Assembly (NCBI GenBank): GCA_946902875.1
Contig: OX336350.1
Coordinates: 19,086,048 to 19,150,047, forward strand
Direction: 5' to 3'
From: Nematopogon swammerdamellus
Lineage: Eukaryota > Arthropoda > Insecta > Lepidoptera > Adelidae
Length of the DNA: 64,000 nt
Position 1 is the stretch's first letter, and each line of letters opens with the position of its first letter. The notes under the pieces were generated by a model. That model was not told the origin of the DNA. It ran no database searches and saw only the letters and a list, made by a program, of their open reading frames with translations. A program made the translations under genes and the position numbers. Of this stretch, positions 10,395-20,445 are shown piece by piece.

Positions 10395-10545
10395 AAATAG
10401 TTCGGGTTTCCCTTCCAGTTCAGTGTAGCCGGCAGGACTGAAGGGAAGCACTAACATGACATCTAGTTCACCAAGGTGTTATGGGCTGACATCACGGATG
10501 TAGTAGTTGATGTAGCCGACCGTGTCAGTTTCCATAAAAAAAAAA
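10395..10545 (+). mobile_element. SINE B 3' half
   Basis: From atagttcgggtttcc through gtagccgaccgtgtcag to poly(A). The copy is 5' truncated within the body. Confidence 0.75.
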
Positions 10546-10564
10546 TTTACAAGAACCTGCCATG

Positions 10565-10716
10565 GTAGTTTTTTTTTATTATTTAATCCGGTATGGGTGG
10601 CTGAGTCAGAGGGGCCAAAGCACATGCTCTGACCAGCCAATAACACCTCCGAGAAGGTAGTTGCCATACCGGAGACTTCCCTGGATTGCTGGCTATTACC
10701 GACGAAATAGGCTAGG
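10565..10716 (-). mobile_element. SINE C 3' half
   Basis: Poly(T), then taatccggtatgggtggctg, ccagccaataacacctcc and ccataccggagacttccc. It breaks after about 150 bp, so the tRNA head is missing. It sits back to back with the preceding B fragment. Confidence 0.75.
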
Positions 10717-11124
10717 GGAGCCGATATTTAATAGAGTAAGTTGTTTTTTAAACTAAGGACCTAAGGACAGAAATATAAACGTCAACAAACACATCAAAGG
10801 AACAGTTTCTGTTGACTGTTGACCGCACTCAAGGCCGGCCGGCTGCGTAAATAAATATCCAACAGTTTTATCGAAAATATGTTGATCCACTATGATGGGT
10901 TTAGTGAAAAAGTCCGACGCTACGTCTGTTTTCCTGCTGGGTTCCGGTGCGCTAGGTCGACGCTTGAGGTCGATCTTGATTTGAGTTGACACTGTACCGT
11001 AACGTGTGTACGTAAAAAAATTTAGATTCAATCCCTTCTTTCATTATACAAAATTGTATTAATTGTATTTTGAATTTGTAGTGTGTGTTTGTGAACTGTG
11101 CCTATCAATACTAATATTAAATCT
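10717..11124. other. Unassigned region with a 92-codon minus ORF
   Basis: An ORF on the minus strand (11031-10753) shows no domain I can name. Its strand and length alone do not make a gene, and no splice or promoter context supports it. Confidence 0.2.
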
Positions 11125-11477
11125 GTGAGGAATGGTCATGGAGTAAGTTACTTTGTTATATGAGATATGGCGTTTGTAGACTCTATGTATGAGATACTAA
11201 AACTAAATTGACGATTTTTAGAAATATTTTCTGTATGTATGTTTGTTCCACCATAACTCTTAAACCGATCATCCGAATTCGATGAAACATAGTACAGGCA
11301 CATTTAACTATACTTGACACAGGGTAGGCTAAATAAAATTCAGTTCCGGTTACACTAAGATGTGGCTCTCATAAAAACAGAATTGTTCCTCACGCCGAAA
11401 TAAAGGAACGGTAGTGGGCTTACTTACTTTCTTCTTTTGTAAGAATTTCTCGCGAGCGAAGCCGCAGGTAAAAGGTT
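11125..11477 (-). repeat. Family F repeat, full length
   Basis: Reverse copy from gaatggtcatggagtaag through gtttgtagactctatgtatg to gcgagcgaagccgcagg. It is near complete. Confidence 0.75.
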
Positions 11478-11711
11478 TAACAATAAACCGATTTGATTTC
11501 TTTATAAGGTGTTAGGGTGAATAAATTATTTTTTATTGCATATCAGTAACAGAAATACACAGCAAGAAACAAAGGCGGACTTATGTATCACTAAGAGACG
11601 ACTTCATCACTGTCGGCCTAAACGTAGCTGCCACTTTAACCGACAAACAACTGTTAGCCGATACTTAACCGCAGGTGATGAAGTCGGCCATAACAGTTAT
11701 TCATAGTTACT

Positions 11712-12035
11712 TACATACATACATAGCGCCACGCCTGTTTCCCGGTGGGGTAGGCAGAGACAACGGATCTATACCTGGGTCAACAATGGGAATCTTTAAA
11801 AAGCGTGTCAATAAATTAGACGACAACCTTTTTGACAACCTTTTGACAACCGCGCCGGCTGTCTAAAAAAAAAATCTCCACGTGCCACGATCCTGACACA
11901 CCTCTGCCGCCTCTTCCGCTCCCATAATGTTCTTCATGCATTCTCGTCGGTTACGGGTACTACGCACTTGACCCTTTTTGAGCACATGCCCGATCTGGTC
12001 CAGGTACATGCGTCTAGGGCGACCCAGACGCAGTA
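11712..12035 (+). repeat. Family L repeat split by a LINE fragment
   Basis: catacatacatagcgccacg and cctgtttcccggtgggg lead up to ggatct. After an insertion ending in poly(A), the repeat resumes at atctccacgtgcc and runs to cgtcggttacgggtac. The uninterrupted counterpart lies at 13.8 kb. Confidence 0.7.
11757..11868 (+). mobile_element. Very short 5'-truncated LINE insertion in L
   Basis: About 110 bp encoding only the last residues of a J-type LINE ORF (TMGIFKKRVNKLD) plus a poly(A) tail. It is inserted in family L with a short duplication (atct). This is a classic extreme 5' truncation by target-primed reverse transcription. Confidence 0.6.
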
Positions 12036-12660
12036 TTATTCATAGTTATTTATAAAATTTGCGGAAAAGTAGTAAACATTAATTAATTTTGTTTCAGATC
12101 CTGAACACTCGAAGAAGCGAAACTAAACAAACCATTTAGTGACTCTAAATTGAATACCAACACTATCTTGTTCCGAAATACATCAAACTTAGACTAGGCA
12201 AGGTCGCGTTTGGCGTAAATACTAGCAAATCCTATTCCATATTTAAACCTCTCTCTTTCTCGCTATCCAACTGCAAGGAAGCTATATAATCTGTCTCTCT
12301 TACTCTCTCTCTCTCTCTCTCAGTCTCTATATTTGAATAGTGAAAGTGTGAATTCGATGTAGTTCCTGATGAGCTGAGCTAAATGAGACATTTCTAAGCT
12401 CCTCTTGACTAGTTATACATTAAACGGATGGAATATCCATTTTAAGGTTGTGAAGTAAAATTTTGTAAATGTTCGTGTGCTAAACTTTGTGGAAGTGAAA
12501 TATTTGTAACAACGTGTAGGTATATACAAATATTTATAACAACGAACTGTAAGTTTAAAAAAAAAACATGTTAACTAAAATGCCCAAAAACCCCTCCTGA
12601 AACGTACTTCCTTTCCTTTCCCTATACTTGCAAAATGATTCAAAAGTGACGCACACAAAA
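12036..12660 (+). promoter_or_regulatory. Non-repeat region upstream of the GPCR exon
   Basis: Apparently single-copy sequence with a (CT)n tract near 12290-12325. Two acceptor-like sites are visible: aattttgtttcag ending near 12108, and a pyrimidine tract (cttcctttcctttcccta) followed by aaaag near 12647, just before the ATG. It may hold 5' UTR exons of the gene below. Boundaries are inference. Confidence 0.3.
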
Positions 12661-12666
12661 ACCATA

Positions 12667-12999
12667 ATGGCGGCCGACACGCGATCCAACATGACGCAGA
12701 CTCTCACGGACTTGTTCCAAGACTTGTTCGCTGTCATACCGGCGAACTCGTCCGCGAGCCACGGAAGGACAACCAGCGATGACGCCCAGCTTCTGTACGC
12801 GCTGAAGGAGCAGACGCTGAGGAACATGTCGCCGGACTCGCTGCCCGACTTCGGCACCCTGGTGAGGGTGTTCGATGGAGTGAGGAGCAAGCTGAATCTG
12901 ACTGTGAACAGCAATCAGGAGACGTGCGACTACTGCGACGGCGGCATCAGGGATGTGATCTTGGGATATAACAGCATACATGGATACATTAGTCTTTTG
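12667..12999 (+). CDS. First coding exon of a putative dmsr / myosuppressin-receptor-like GPCR
   Basis: This exon encodes about 111 residues if translation starts at the ATG at 12667. That ATG has A at -3 and G at +4, and it is followed by MAADTRSNMTQ. An in-frame ATG 39 bp upstream is weaker. The peptide looks like a receptor ectodomain: several N-glycosylation sequons (NMT, NSS, NMS, NLT) and a CDYC pair. It then ends in GYNSIHGYISLL, which resembles the start of transmembrane helix 1 in rhodopsin-family FMRFamide/myosuppressin-type receptors of insects (the pattern Y..xHGYxSLxVC). A consensus donor (GTGAGT at 13000) cuts the helix in phase 0, as expected for an intron in TM1. Such receptors sit in the plasma membrane and couple neuropeptides to G proteins. 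Codon use and GC content differ from the surrounding repeats. The remaining exons are not found in the window. The intron begins with a decayed RTE fragment. The receptor subfamily is inferred from a short motif only. Confidence 0.6.
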
Positions 13000-13017
13000 G
13001 TGAGTTACATTCATTTA

Positions 13018-13084
13018 CTTCATCAGCATCATCGTCAGACCGTATCAGTCTTTCTCTAGACATAGGCCTCTCCCAAGGCACGAA
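13018..13084 (-). pseudogene. RTE-type LINE 3' end fragment in the intron
   Basis: Reverse of an RTE tail: catcagcatcatcg (the tgatgatg-type end), then cataggcctctcccaaggca, the reverse of the GEAYVQQW-type C-terminus seen near 19.75 kb. About 65 bp. Confidence 0.55.
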
Positions 13085-13185
13085 TTTATTTACTTAGCGG
13101 TTCCCCGATTCCCTTAAGTAAGTAAACGGAAATTATTTTTGACTTTTTAAAGGTCGGGGTTTTTTTAATTTGTAATTTAACGTTT
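13084..13185 (-). repeat. Family H fragment
   Basis: One arm of the H inverted repeat: ggttccccgattcccttaag, aagtaaacggaaattatt, then aaaggtcggggttt. Confidence 0.6.
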
Positions 13186-13699
13186 TAGTACGTCTGTCTA
13201 CCTAGCCGCGAGACGTCCCAGGCTACGTCAACCCCAGCGGTTGTTGGGTCTGCGACTGATGTGCCCAGCTCACTGCAACTAAAGCTTTCGAGTCGAACAA
13301 TGTCGACTACCTTAGTTCTTTCTAAGTCGTGTTTCGTCATAACGAACTTTATCGATCAAAGAAATACCAAGAATTGCTCTCTTTCCATATCTCGCTGAGT
13401 GTCTTTCAATTAGTGTACCAGGAATATCGTTATTAACTTAATTCTTAGCAAAGAAAACCCTTATTTCACTTAGTGTTCTGTGTTAAATAATGTTATTTCT
13501 ACCGCTAAGTGGAACTTGAAATACTGGCCCTAAGACGAGTCACGGAAAAAAGAAAATATTCGGAATTTAAATCGCCTACAATTACCCATTTAGAACTTAA
13601 GGCCCTGTGACTGCAAGACGGACATCGAAGTGTCCGGCTTAAGTGACCCTTTGTGGCAGTTTAGTATATAACCCTAATATAAACATAGGGAAATTGATT
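13186..13699. other. Unassigned intronic or intergenic sequence
   Basis: No recognised repeat or ORF. If the GPCR exon is real, this belongs to its first coding intron. Confidence 0.3.
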
Positions 13700-13772
13700 G
13701 AAGAGAATTGAATTTTTAGAGGGGTGTACTGCACCTGTTAGGCCGACATGGCAATCGCAACCCCCCGGAAAC
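13700..13772 (+). pseudogene. LINE J1-like 3' UTR scrap
   Basis: ctgttaggccgacatggca and ccgaatgtccatac resemble the J1 end (gtcaggccggcatggca). It is degenerate. Confidence 0.35.
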
Positions 13773-13774
13773 CG

Positions 13775-13930
13775 AATGTCCATACATACATACATAGCGT
13801 CACGCCTGTTTCCCGGTGGGGTAGGCAGAGACAACGGATCTCCACGTGCCACGATCCTGACACACCTCTGCCGCCTCTTCCACTCCCATAATGTTCTTCA
13901 TGCATGCTCGTCGGTTACGGGTCCATAGTC
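13775..13930 (+). repeat. Family L repeat, uninterrupted
   Basis: catacatacatagcgtcacg through cctgtttcccggtgggg and cacgatcctgacacacctc to cgtcggttacgggtcc. It gives the empty-site reference for the L copy at 11.7 kb. Confidence 0.7.
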
Positions 13931-14029
13931 GCCGTGTATCACTTATGTCACAGATTCTCATTAATGGGTGGAAAGGGGTCACATCTCTTAATATAAGAAC
14001 TCAGTTTGAACCCATAATTGTCCTTTTTT

Positions 14030-14150
14030 AGGATTCCGTAGGGTACGGGACCCTATTACTAAGCCTACACCATCTGTCCGTCCGTCCGTACGTATGTCCT
14101 CCAGTATCTTTTGAACCGTCATAATATGTAGCCGGTTGTAATGACGAGGA
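14030..14150 (-). repeat. Family A fragment
   Basis: gattccgtagggtacggga, tattactaagcctacacc, (GTCC)n and a degenerate accgtcataatatgtagcc. Right half of A only. Confidence 0.6.
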
Positions 14151-14559
14151 GAGGTGATTTCGCCACTGTCGACAACACCATTGGTCCCTAGGCAGACATG
14201 TTGGCTTACATGAAAAAAAAAGCTACTTAGTTGAACTAGAGCTTGTCGATCAATTTGTTTTTAAAGTATTTATTAGGTTGTAGAATTAAAATTAAAATGT
14301 TAATGTCCGTAACAACGTAATCCTAAAAATTACGCTGAAAAACTACGTCACGTTTCCGTCGACTTCATTAACCCTAAGTTACTTTACTTAAAGTATTTTC
14401 TTAATTAATTATTTTAAATTTGCACCCTATGCCGAACTGCTTTGAAACAATCGTTCGGTTACGTTAATATAGAGGCCCAGGCGCACAGCATCCCCTTCAC
14501 AAGCTTTTTAAAAAAATCCCGAAACCAAATCGGTCCACTTTACGGTCAATAATTATATC
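14151..14559. other. Unassigned spacer
   Basis: AT-rich, with no gene or named repeat. Confidence 0.25.
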
Positions 14560-14603
14560 CGTAAGGAATGGTCATGGAGTAAGTTACTTTGTTTTATGAG
14601 ATA
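14560..14603 (-). repeat. Family F right end, split by E
   Basis: gaatggtcatggagtaagtt up to gagata. The rest of F resumes at ttgcgtttgtagactctatg beyond the E element. Confidence 0.7.
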
Positions 14604-14838
14604 CAAGCTGTTCCCGCGGCTCCGCCCGCTCTCATATTTCACTTCACTGCTAACGTCATAAGCCATTTAGCGTGATAGTAAGTAACCTATAGTTGATGGG
14701 AAGAATCAAGCTATCCGTAGAATTTTGTTTTATTAAAATCGGTTCAGTGGTGCTCGAGTTATAAGCGGACAGACAGACATACACTCAGACACTCAGACAC
14801 TCAGACAGAAAGCAGACGTTGGATTTTATTATAGGTAA
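14604..14838 (+). repeat. Family E element nested in F
   Basis: Complete E: caagctgttcccgcggctcc to ggattttattataggtaagg, including cggacagacagacataca. Insertion inside F makes E the younger of the two. Confidence 0.75.
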
Positions 14839-15066
14839 GGATTGCGTTTGTAGACTCTATGTATGATACTAAAACTAAATTGACGATTTTTAGAAATCTT
14901 TTCTGTATTTATGTATGTATGTATGTATGTTCCTGTTGCGATGAGATGTGGCTCTCATACAAACCGAAATGTTCCGCGCGCCGAAATAAAGGTAAGGTAA
15001 CGGGCTTGCTTGCTTTCTTCTTTGTAAAGACGACTTTCGCGCGAGCGAAGCCACGGGCAAAATCTA
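14839..15066 (-). repeat. Family F remainder after E insertion
   Basis: gcgtttgtagactctatgt through ccgaaataaaggtaagg to gcgagcgaagccacggg. A central part is deleted relative to other F copies. Confidence 0.7.
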
Positions 15067-15083
15067 GTATTATTATAACAGAG

Positions 15084-15310
15084 TATATTATCCTTACCTA
15101 TAATAAAATCCAACGTCTGATTTCTGTCTGAGTGTCTGTCTGTCCGCTTATAACTCGAGAACCACTGAACTGATTTTAATAAAACAACATTCTACGGATA
15201 GCTTGATTCTTCCCATCAACTATAGGCTACTTACTATCACGCTAAATGGCTTATGAGGTTAGCAGTGAAGTCAAATATGAGAGCGGGCGGAGCCGCGGGC
15301 ACAGCTAGTA
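15084..15310 (-). repeat. Family E element
   Basis: Reverse copy, ccttacctataataaaatcc to gagccgcgggcacagc, only 20 bp beyond the F copy. With the copy at 14.6 kb it forms an inverted pair. Confidence 0.75.
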
Positions 15311-15951
15311 AATTTATAATAGGCTTCCTTATGGAAACGGAATCCTAAAAATAAGGCAGTTGGATATTAAATGTTGATTAAATGCTGGGGGAAAATTACT
15401 ATGGACCTTTATAGTACTTTTCCCCCCCGCGCTAATGCATCATCTGCTAACGATGATGTATCCCCGTGACGTCACTCACGCCAACCGCAGATCCTGTGAT
15501 GAACGACACACGTCCGAAGGGCGCAACAATGTGTGCACACATCCTGATAATATTATTCAGCTAGAAAGGGAATTTACTTGTCGAGGAGACGAAGGAAAGG
15601 TGTAAAAAAGATTAAGAAAAAAGTGTAGGCTCATTCACTTTTTTTTTTAAGTAGACGTTAGTTCATTTAATTTCAAATAAATCCAATAACGTTTCAAAAT
15701 AACTAAAAGAGAACACAAAAACTAAATAATAGAAAGAACTTATAGATAAAATTAAAACTAAAACTAACCTAAAACAAAACTTATCTATCTATCTAACAAA
15801 ATAAAAATAAACATGAATTCCATTCCCTCGTACAGACCTACCAAGTTATCTGTGAAGTGGCAGATCAGGAACTAACAGAAGTGTCATTCGGCTGTCATAT
15901 GTGTCAAAGCGTGTTCAGTTCGAGTTTTCTGTCTCTTTATAGCATTTTATC
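15311..15951. other. Unassigned region
   Basis: No gene. A block near 15730-15800 (actaacctaaaacaaaactt, then atctatctaacaaaataaa) recurs near 35.4 kb, so part is a dispersed repeat. A T run and AT-rich sequence fill the rest. Confidence 0.3.
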
Positions 15952-16595
15952 ATGCCGAAAGCTATTCACAGTGATGCTCGGAATATAAGCCTAAAAGTAA
16001 AATAGTTTTTGAAGAGGATCCTCGACAACAAGCGCCGATAATTCCATTTCATCAGATTTACAAAAGAATATAAACTGTTACAGTTTAGTGTTGTCACTTG
16101 TTAACCAAATTTTTCCCACATAACAGATACATTTTAATTTGATGTTTTGTGATTCATTGAATTTTCAGGTGTAAGCAAAGGGCTCATTTCCAAAATTTTT
16201 AAGGAAAAGAACGCTGCAGAAGAAACACGTACAAAAGTTACAACAGCTGGTATAATATGGCAGACAAATAAAAATGGTTTTATTCATGTTGATTCATTTG
16301 ACCGTGGGGTCATCTGAAGAAAAGTTCATAAATTGTACTCGGTGAGAAAAGAAATACCGACCTACGAATGGTTTCTGGATGTACTAGAAAAACAAGGAAA
16401 AACACGAAATAACTGCTTGGAGAGCCAGATATTCACAAGAAAAAAAGAAAAAAAAAACCATCTAAAACATTATGCCTGGGGTGTGGCCTATTGATCACGA
16501 CTATATAATACGTGTACAACTGAAATCACAGCGAAATCAAGTGATCATACTTATTGTAAACCAGGATTTGAATAAACACAATTATTTTTGAGTAC
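15952..16595 (+). pseudogene. Decayed DDE transposase (Tc1-like group), probable
   Basis: An ATG at 15952 opens MPKAIHSDARNISLKV and soon hits a stop. After about 200 bp a helix-turn-helix-like stretch, VSKGLISKIFKEKNAAEE, and then RKVHKLYSVRKEIPTYEWFLDVLE appear in frame with interspersed stops. This order (MP..SxAR N-terminus, VSxxxxSKIxKE, then F/LYxVRKEIPT) matches N-terminal parts of an insect Tc1-like DDE transposase family known from Lepidoptera. The catalytic core is not found. Several stops make it a fossil. TIRs were not located. Confidence 0.4.
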
Positions 16596-16841
16596 ATACA
16601 CATTTTTCACATTGAAATTGTATCCTCTATTTATTTCACTATTTACGAATAAGATATTTGTTTATACCAATATTTGGTTTTTAGTTATTTTTAGCATAAT
16701 ATACTCGCATGCATAGTTTTGATAACAAGTAATAAAATCTATGGAGGAGGTTCAGCAGTAGACGTCTTCTGGCTGATAATTGTAGCAAAATAGCTATTCT
16801 AAATAGTCAACCACATATTATGTAAAATATCTTGACTTAGG

Positions 16842-17176
16842 GCCCGGCCACATCACCACGGCGCGGCGGCGCGGCACCGTCATCGCCCTGGCGCCGCGCC
16901 GCGCGCCGTGACAACACCGCAGTAGTAGTAAAGTTCCGGTGCAATCGTGAATGCCGCCGTTTTATTTGCTATTACACTCTCGAACCGTTCCTCTATTATG
17001 AATATCAATAAATCAGTATCAATATTGTTTGCACAAAGCAACATACGAACTGAACTGTTCGATAATGAAACATCAAATAAAACGGGGACATCCACAACAC
17101 TGGCAACAATGAAACGATGGCAGCGCACCACTCAGTTCACAGATAACTTGGTCGGTCTGTATGTTTCGTATCCGTT
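16842..17176 (-). pseudogene. Possible PIF/Harbinger-like end with MADF-type start
   Basis: A GC-rich edge at TTA-gggcccggccacatc fits a Harbinger-type terminus with its 3-bp target. On the minus strand an ORF contains NIDTDLLIFIIEER, reminiscent of MADF-domain N-termini (xxDxxLLxxLVxER) that accompany Harbinger elements. The opposite end is not seen. It is interrupted by the retroelement that follows. Tentative. Confidence 0.3.
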
Positions 17177-17193
17177 CCCTGTATGACAGGTCA
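17177..17193. repeat. Target-site duplication, left copy
   Basis: ccctgtatgacaggtca, exact 17-bp match to the sequence at the far side of the retroelement. Confidence 0.9.
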
Positions 17194-18352
17194 ACTTTCT
17201 TTTCTATCATTTATTGATTTACGTTTTGTTTATAGACGTCCAGAGTTACCAGCCTTTCGGCTACAAAATCCAGACGTCTACTACCTGCACTCTTGCGAGT
17301 ACAGTGATCATGTATGCCAGATCGAGGCCCCATAGCTGCTCTGTCGAACATCCGTTCTTCCGAAATAATCCCATGGGAAACACAGGCTGCGACCTTTCCC
17401 CAGCCGATCCGAGCCACCACCCGTCCACCCGAAGGAACCCCCGACCGAAGTCGAGAGCCGGGGATGAAGCCTTCACTGCCACTGGGGTCAGCACCCTATC
17501 CAACCGCAACCTGTGCCCAGGGCCTCAGCGTTTTGTACTAGCCCAAAGGCTTTTGTTTTCACCAGCTATGTGTATGCGTGGAAGTGCATATGACCACCAC
17601 CTAATGTGTACCGGGGATCCACCGGTCTCGAATGACAGACTTACGTCAGCGTCATTAGCTCGTGAGAAGTCCATCCCACATCCACATATAAGTGTGTGTA
17701 GCACCGACATACCGATCTACATTATTCGCATGTCTACCAATTCTCCACATTGGTTACGGAGCTCTAAGTGGCTCACCACTCGCAGCTTTCGCTACTTATT
17801 CCCGTGTTAGGTGCTTTAACTACACAAGTACGGAAGCACCAGGGAATCAACGCTAAACCACAACCCCTGCGAGACCAACTCCAGTGTTCCGTGCAGAAGC
17901 ACGAAGCATTCTGGGGCTTTTAACGGAACCCCGCAGTACTCAACCCAGCGTTTAGGGTAGTATCTCATTTGACCCACCGACCTGAGTGGAGTCAGCAGCG
18001 TGAGCTAAGAGGAGGCCGAAACCCCCAACTTAGTACTCATGTTAGACTAGCAACGTTTAATGAGTAATCGTCGAGAACAAGTTCTCTACCACACATTATT
18101 TCTAACAGTGACGCCCGTTACACCGCCCAGTTGCGGGATAGGGTAGCCAACTGCTAGTTTTAAGGGTAGCCACCGTGTGGTCTGCATAGGGAAACGTCAC
18201 GGATCCTAGTACCCAACTCCGACACCTTGGACGACTAAACGCCTCTGCGACCCCGTACAAAGGTCGCTAATACGGGTCTATGGATACTGGTGGCCGGGCC
18301 CGACACCTTGGGTAGACCGAAGTCTAACACTGCGATCGCTCCCCAGCGAATA
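17194..18352 (-). mobile_element. Poly(A)-less non-LTR-type retroelement, copy 1
   Basis: A 1,159-bp block flanked by exact 17-bp direct repeats. The left (3') terminus aligns base for base in position with the copy at 48.1 kb, while the right (5') terminus extends about 395 bp further, so the copies differ only by 5' truncation. That, plus long target duplications, is the signature of target-primed reverse transcription, and it orients the element on the minus strand. There is no poly(A) or simple repeat at the 3' tip. No RT or nuclease motif is visible, so this is either a long 3' UTR/C-terminal part of a LINE or a non-autonomous element. Short ORFs (for example VARIGWGKVAACVSHG) are conserved between copies, but only because the copies are nearly identical. 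I do not recognise the family. Confidence 0.8.
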
Positions 18353-18369
18353 CCCTGTATGACAGGTCA
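18353..18369. repeat. Target-site duplication, right copy
   Basis: Second copy of the 17-bp duplication. Neighbouring bases on either side differ, so the repeat is exactly 17 bp. Confidence 0.9.
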
Positions 18370-18383
18370 GTCGAAAGACGATT

Positions 18384-18416
18384 GGGTCCCGTACCGGATA
18401 CGGAACCCTAAAATGC
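18384..18416 (+). repeat. Family A right-end scrap
   Basis: gggtcccgtaccggatac then ggaaccctaaaa. Confidence 0.5.
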
Positions 18417-18423
18417 GTAGGTT

Positions 18424-18866
18424 TTTTTAACCTTTAACACGGTTGGCTACATCGCCATAACACACGTGATTTTTTTTTTTTATTGCTACCGAACTGGCTG
18501 GCTCTGTCCGAGGTCGCATCGCAACCTCAGGTTTATGTCAGCCCATAACACTTTGGTATACTAGGTGCCATGTCAGTGCTTTCCATTATGGTCGTGCTGG
18601 CTACACTGAACCGGACGGAAAACACGAACTATTTACATAGCCGCTTCGTCCGATATTTCATTCAGTGCTTATTCTATCCGGTCGGGTTAAACCCTACCAC
18701 CTAGTAAGGTAAAGGAAAGGGACTTACAGTTTTATGTGGAATCAGCGGTCAGCCTCAACGGTGGAACGGTCACCTATACAACTTCTGACCGCGCCTAGGT
18801 GTGCTTAAAATATCAAGATCGCATTTTTCGTTTGCACCAAAGAGCTACGAGGCTGACGAAAGTTGC
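18424..18866 (-). mobile_element. SINE B, long form, degenerate
   Basis: aacacggttggctacatcg at the left and gagctacgaggctgacg at the right, with an internal T-run insertion near 18468-18530 and a diverged tRNA-like part. It is an old copy. Confidence 0.65.
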
Positions 18867-18897
18867 TGACGAGGTGTTTCAGAATTTTGAACTTTGG

Positions 18898-18932
18898 GCC
18901 ATCCGTGTCAGTTTCCATAAAAAAAAAAAAAG
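18898..18932 (+). mobile_element. SINE B 3' tip with poly(A)
   Basis: gtgtcagtttccat(A)n, about 35 bp. Confidence 0.5.
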
Positions 18933-19084
18933 ATCTTTACTCATTTTCACGTGAAAGAAACCAGAGGCAAATTTAATTAATTACTATTTTCTCTAAGCAA
19001 ATATTTAGTAAAGACATAAAGCTGTTCTTTTCTTATTTTTTTCTTTGTAATTCCTCCTGGAGTCCTGTAATAATAATGCGAAAA

Positions 19085-19800
19085 ATAATGGATAATATGT
19101 ATTGTGTGTCGGCCTCGGGATGAATTTGAACAAGACGAAAGTCATGTTCAACGAACATGTCGTCCCGGAGCACGTAACAGTTGGAGAGGCGACCCTCGAA
19201 GTTGTGCAGAATTATGTCTATCTTGGACAAACCATCCAGCTAGGGAAGCACAACTTTGACAAGGGGGCCAACAGAAGGATTCAGCTAGGCTGGGCGGTAT
19301 TTGAGAAACTCCGCCACATCTTTTCATCCTCCATCCCACAGTCATTAAATACGAAGGTTTTTAATCAGTGCGTTCTGCCAGTAATGACGTACGGGGCGGA
19401 AGCGTGGACCCTGACGATGGGCCTGGTCCACAAATTTAAAGTCACTCAGCGAGCTATGGAAAGAGCAATGCTCAGCATTTCTTTGACCGATAAAATCCGT
19501 AACGACGTGATACGTCAAAGAACTAAGGTAGTCGACAATGCTAAGAAAATAAGCAAGCTGAAGTGGCAGTGGGCTGGGCACATCTGTCGTAGACCCGACA
19601 ACCGATGGGGTAGACGGGTACTCGAATGGAGGCCACGTACAAACATACGGGGCGTCACCGGCTAGGTGGACAGATGGCCTAAAAAAGGTAGCCGGGAGTG
19701 GATGGATGAGAAGAGCGGAATACCGCGTGTGGTGGCGTGCCTTGGGAGAGGCCTATGTCCAGCAGTGGACCGATACAGGCTGATCATGATGATGACGTAT
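19085..19800 (+). pseudogene. RTE-type LINE, 3' coding end and tail
   Basis: An open frame (19102-19665) covers the C-terminal part of an RTE-clade reverse transcriptase: MNLNKTKVMF, then VQNYVYLGQTI, the thumb/connection RRIQLGWAVFEKL, VLPVMTYGAEAWTLT, and the zinc-binding-like KLKWQWAGHICRR. These are standard RTE landmarks following the RT catalytic motifs, which are missing here. After a premature stop, the frame shifted by one base continues with WMRRAEYRVWWRALGEAYV and QQWTD before the tgatcatgatgatgac tail that ends RTE elements. In intact elements this enzyme copies the RNA at the nicked target. This copy is 5' truncated and frameshifted. Its origin is clear, its activity nil. Confidence 0.85.
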
Positions 19801-19904
19801 TGTGTATAAAAGAAAGTGATCAGGTTTTACCTGACTATGGCCAAGCCAAAAGGAAGGGGTATGGGGTTTAGGCTTGCAGACACTAAAAGAGTAGACTCTT
19901 TTTT

Positions 19905-20128
19905 TAATTTTTGTAAACCAACATGGCCCTGCTGTGCGACCAATGGTGCAGTCGACAGAACCCAAAATAACCACTCCTCGCGAAACCGCGCTCAGTTAGG
20001 TGCCATGCCAGGAGATTTGCGGACTGTTGCTAGTCCGTCTAGCCTGTTAATACAACATTTGAAGACACCCCGGTTAACGGATTCGGGAAATACACTCGCC
20101 GGAAGACAGTTCCACACCCTAGCTTTTA
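19905..20128 (-). pseudogene. LINE J2 3' end with short A-rich tail
   Basis: Reads on the minus strand as the last LINE residues and a UTR: ggaactgtcttccggcgag, ggcatggcacctaactgag, gactgcaccattggtcg, and gccatgttggtttac before an A-rich tail. The tail resembles the 3' end of SINE C. Confidence 0.7.
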
Positions 20129-20160
20129 TTTATTTAATTTTTTTTATGGAAGGAATACGC

Positions 20161-20190
20161 AAGACTCACGGGAGGGTTCCCGTGAGTCTT
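20161..20190. repeat. Perfect 13-bp inverted repeat
   Basis: aagactcacggga and tcccgtgagtctt separated by 4 nt, lying next to the J2 end. Possibly a small templated insertion. Confidence 0.6.
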
Positions 20191-20299
20191 CTTCAGAAGA
20201 TCTCTACGTGAAAGGTAAGATGAGTTAATAAAATCATTATTACATTTTTAACATTCCGTGCGTGATTATGAAATCCTGCAAAGGGGCAACATTTGAGTG

Positions 20300-20445
20300 G
20301 CCGGTGGTCGATGCTGTCTTGGCTTGGACTCTCGATATGAGGTCTCGATCTCAGGGTCCAAAGTTCGAATCCGGCCGCGTGTCGGCCGGTTTCGAATGAG
20401 TTGTTTTTTTCTGACGAAAAAAATTACGTGCATACTTACACCAAT
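20300..20445 (+). mobile_element. SINE C tRNA-like head
   Basis: A degenerate tRNA-type head with box B (agttcgaatccgg), ending in gacgaaaaaaattacgtgca. Instead of the normal body, an inverted C 3' part follows directly. Confidence 0.5.

Noticed and set aside
12555..13014. Minus-strand ORFs of 119 and 124 codons over the GPCR exon
   Set aside because: They are shadows of a GC-biased plus-strand exon. The plus frame has a good start context, sequons and a consensus donor.
17211..18350. Possible rRNA-like block because of its even GC content and dense short hairpins
   Set aside because: It lacks recognisable SSU, LSU or 5.8S landmarks, and exact target duplications at both ends show that it is an inserted element.
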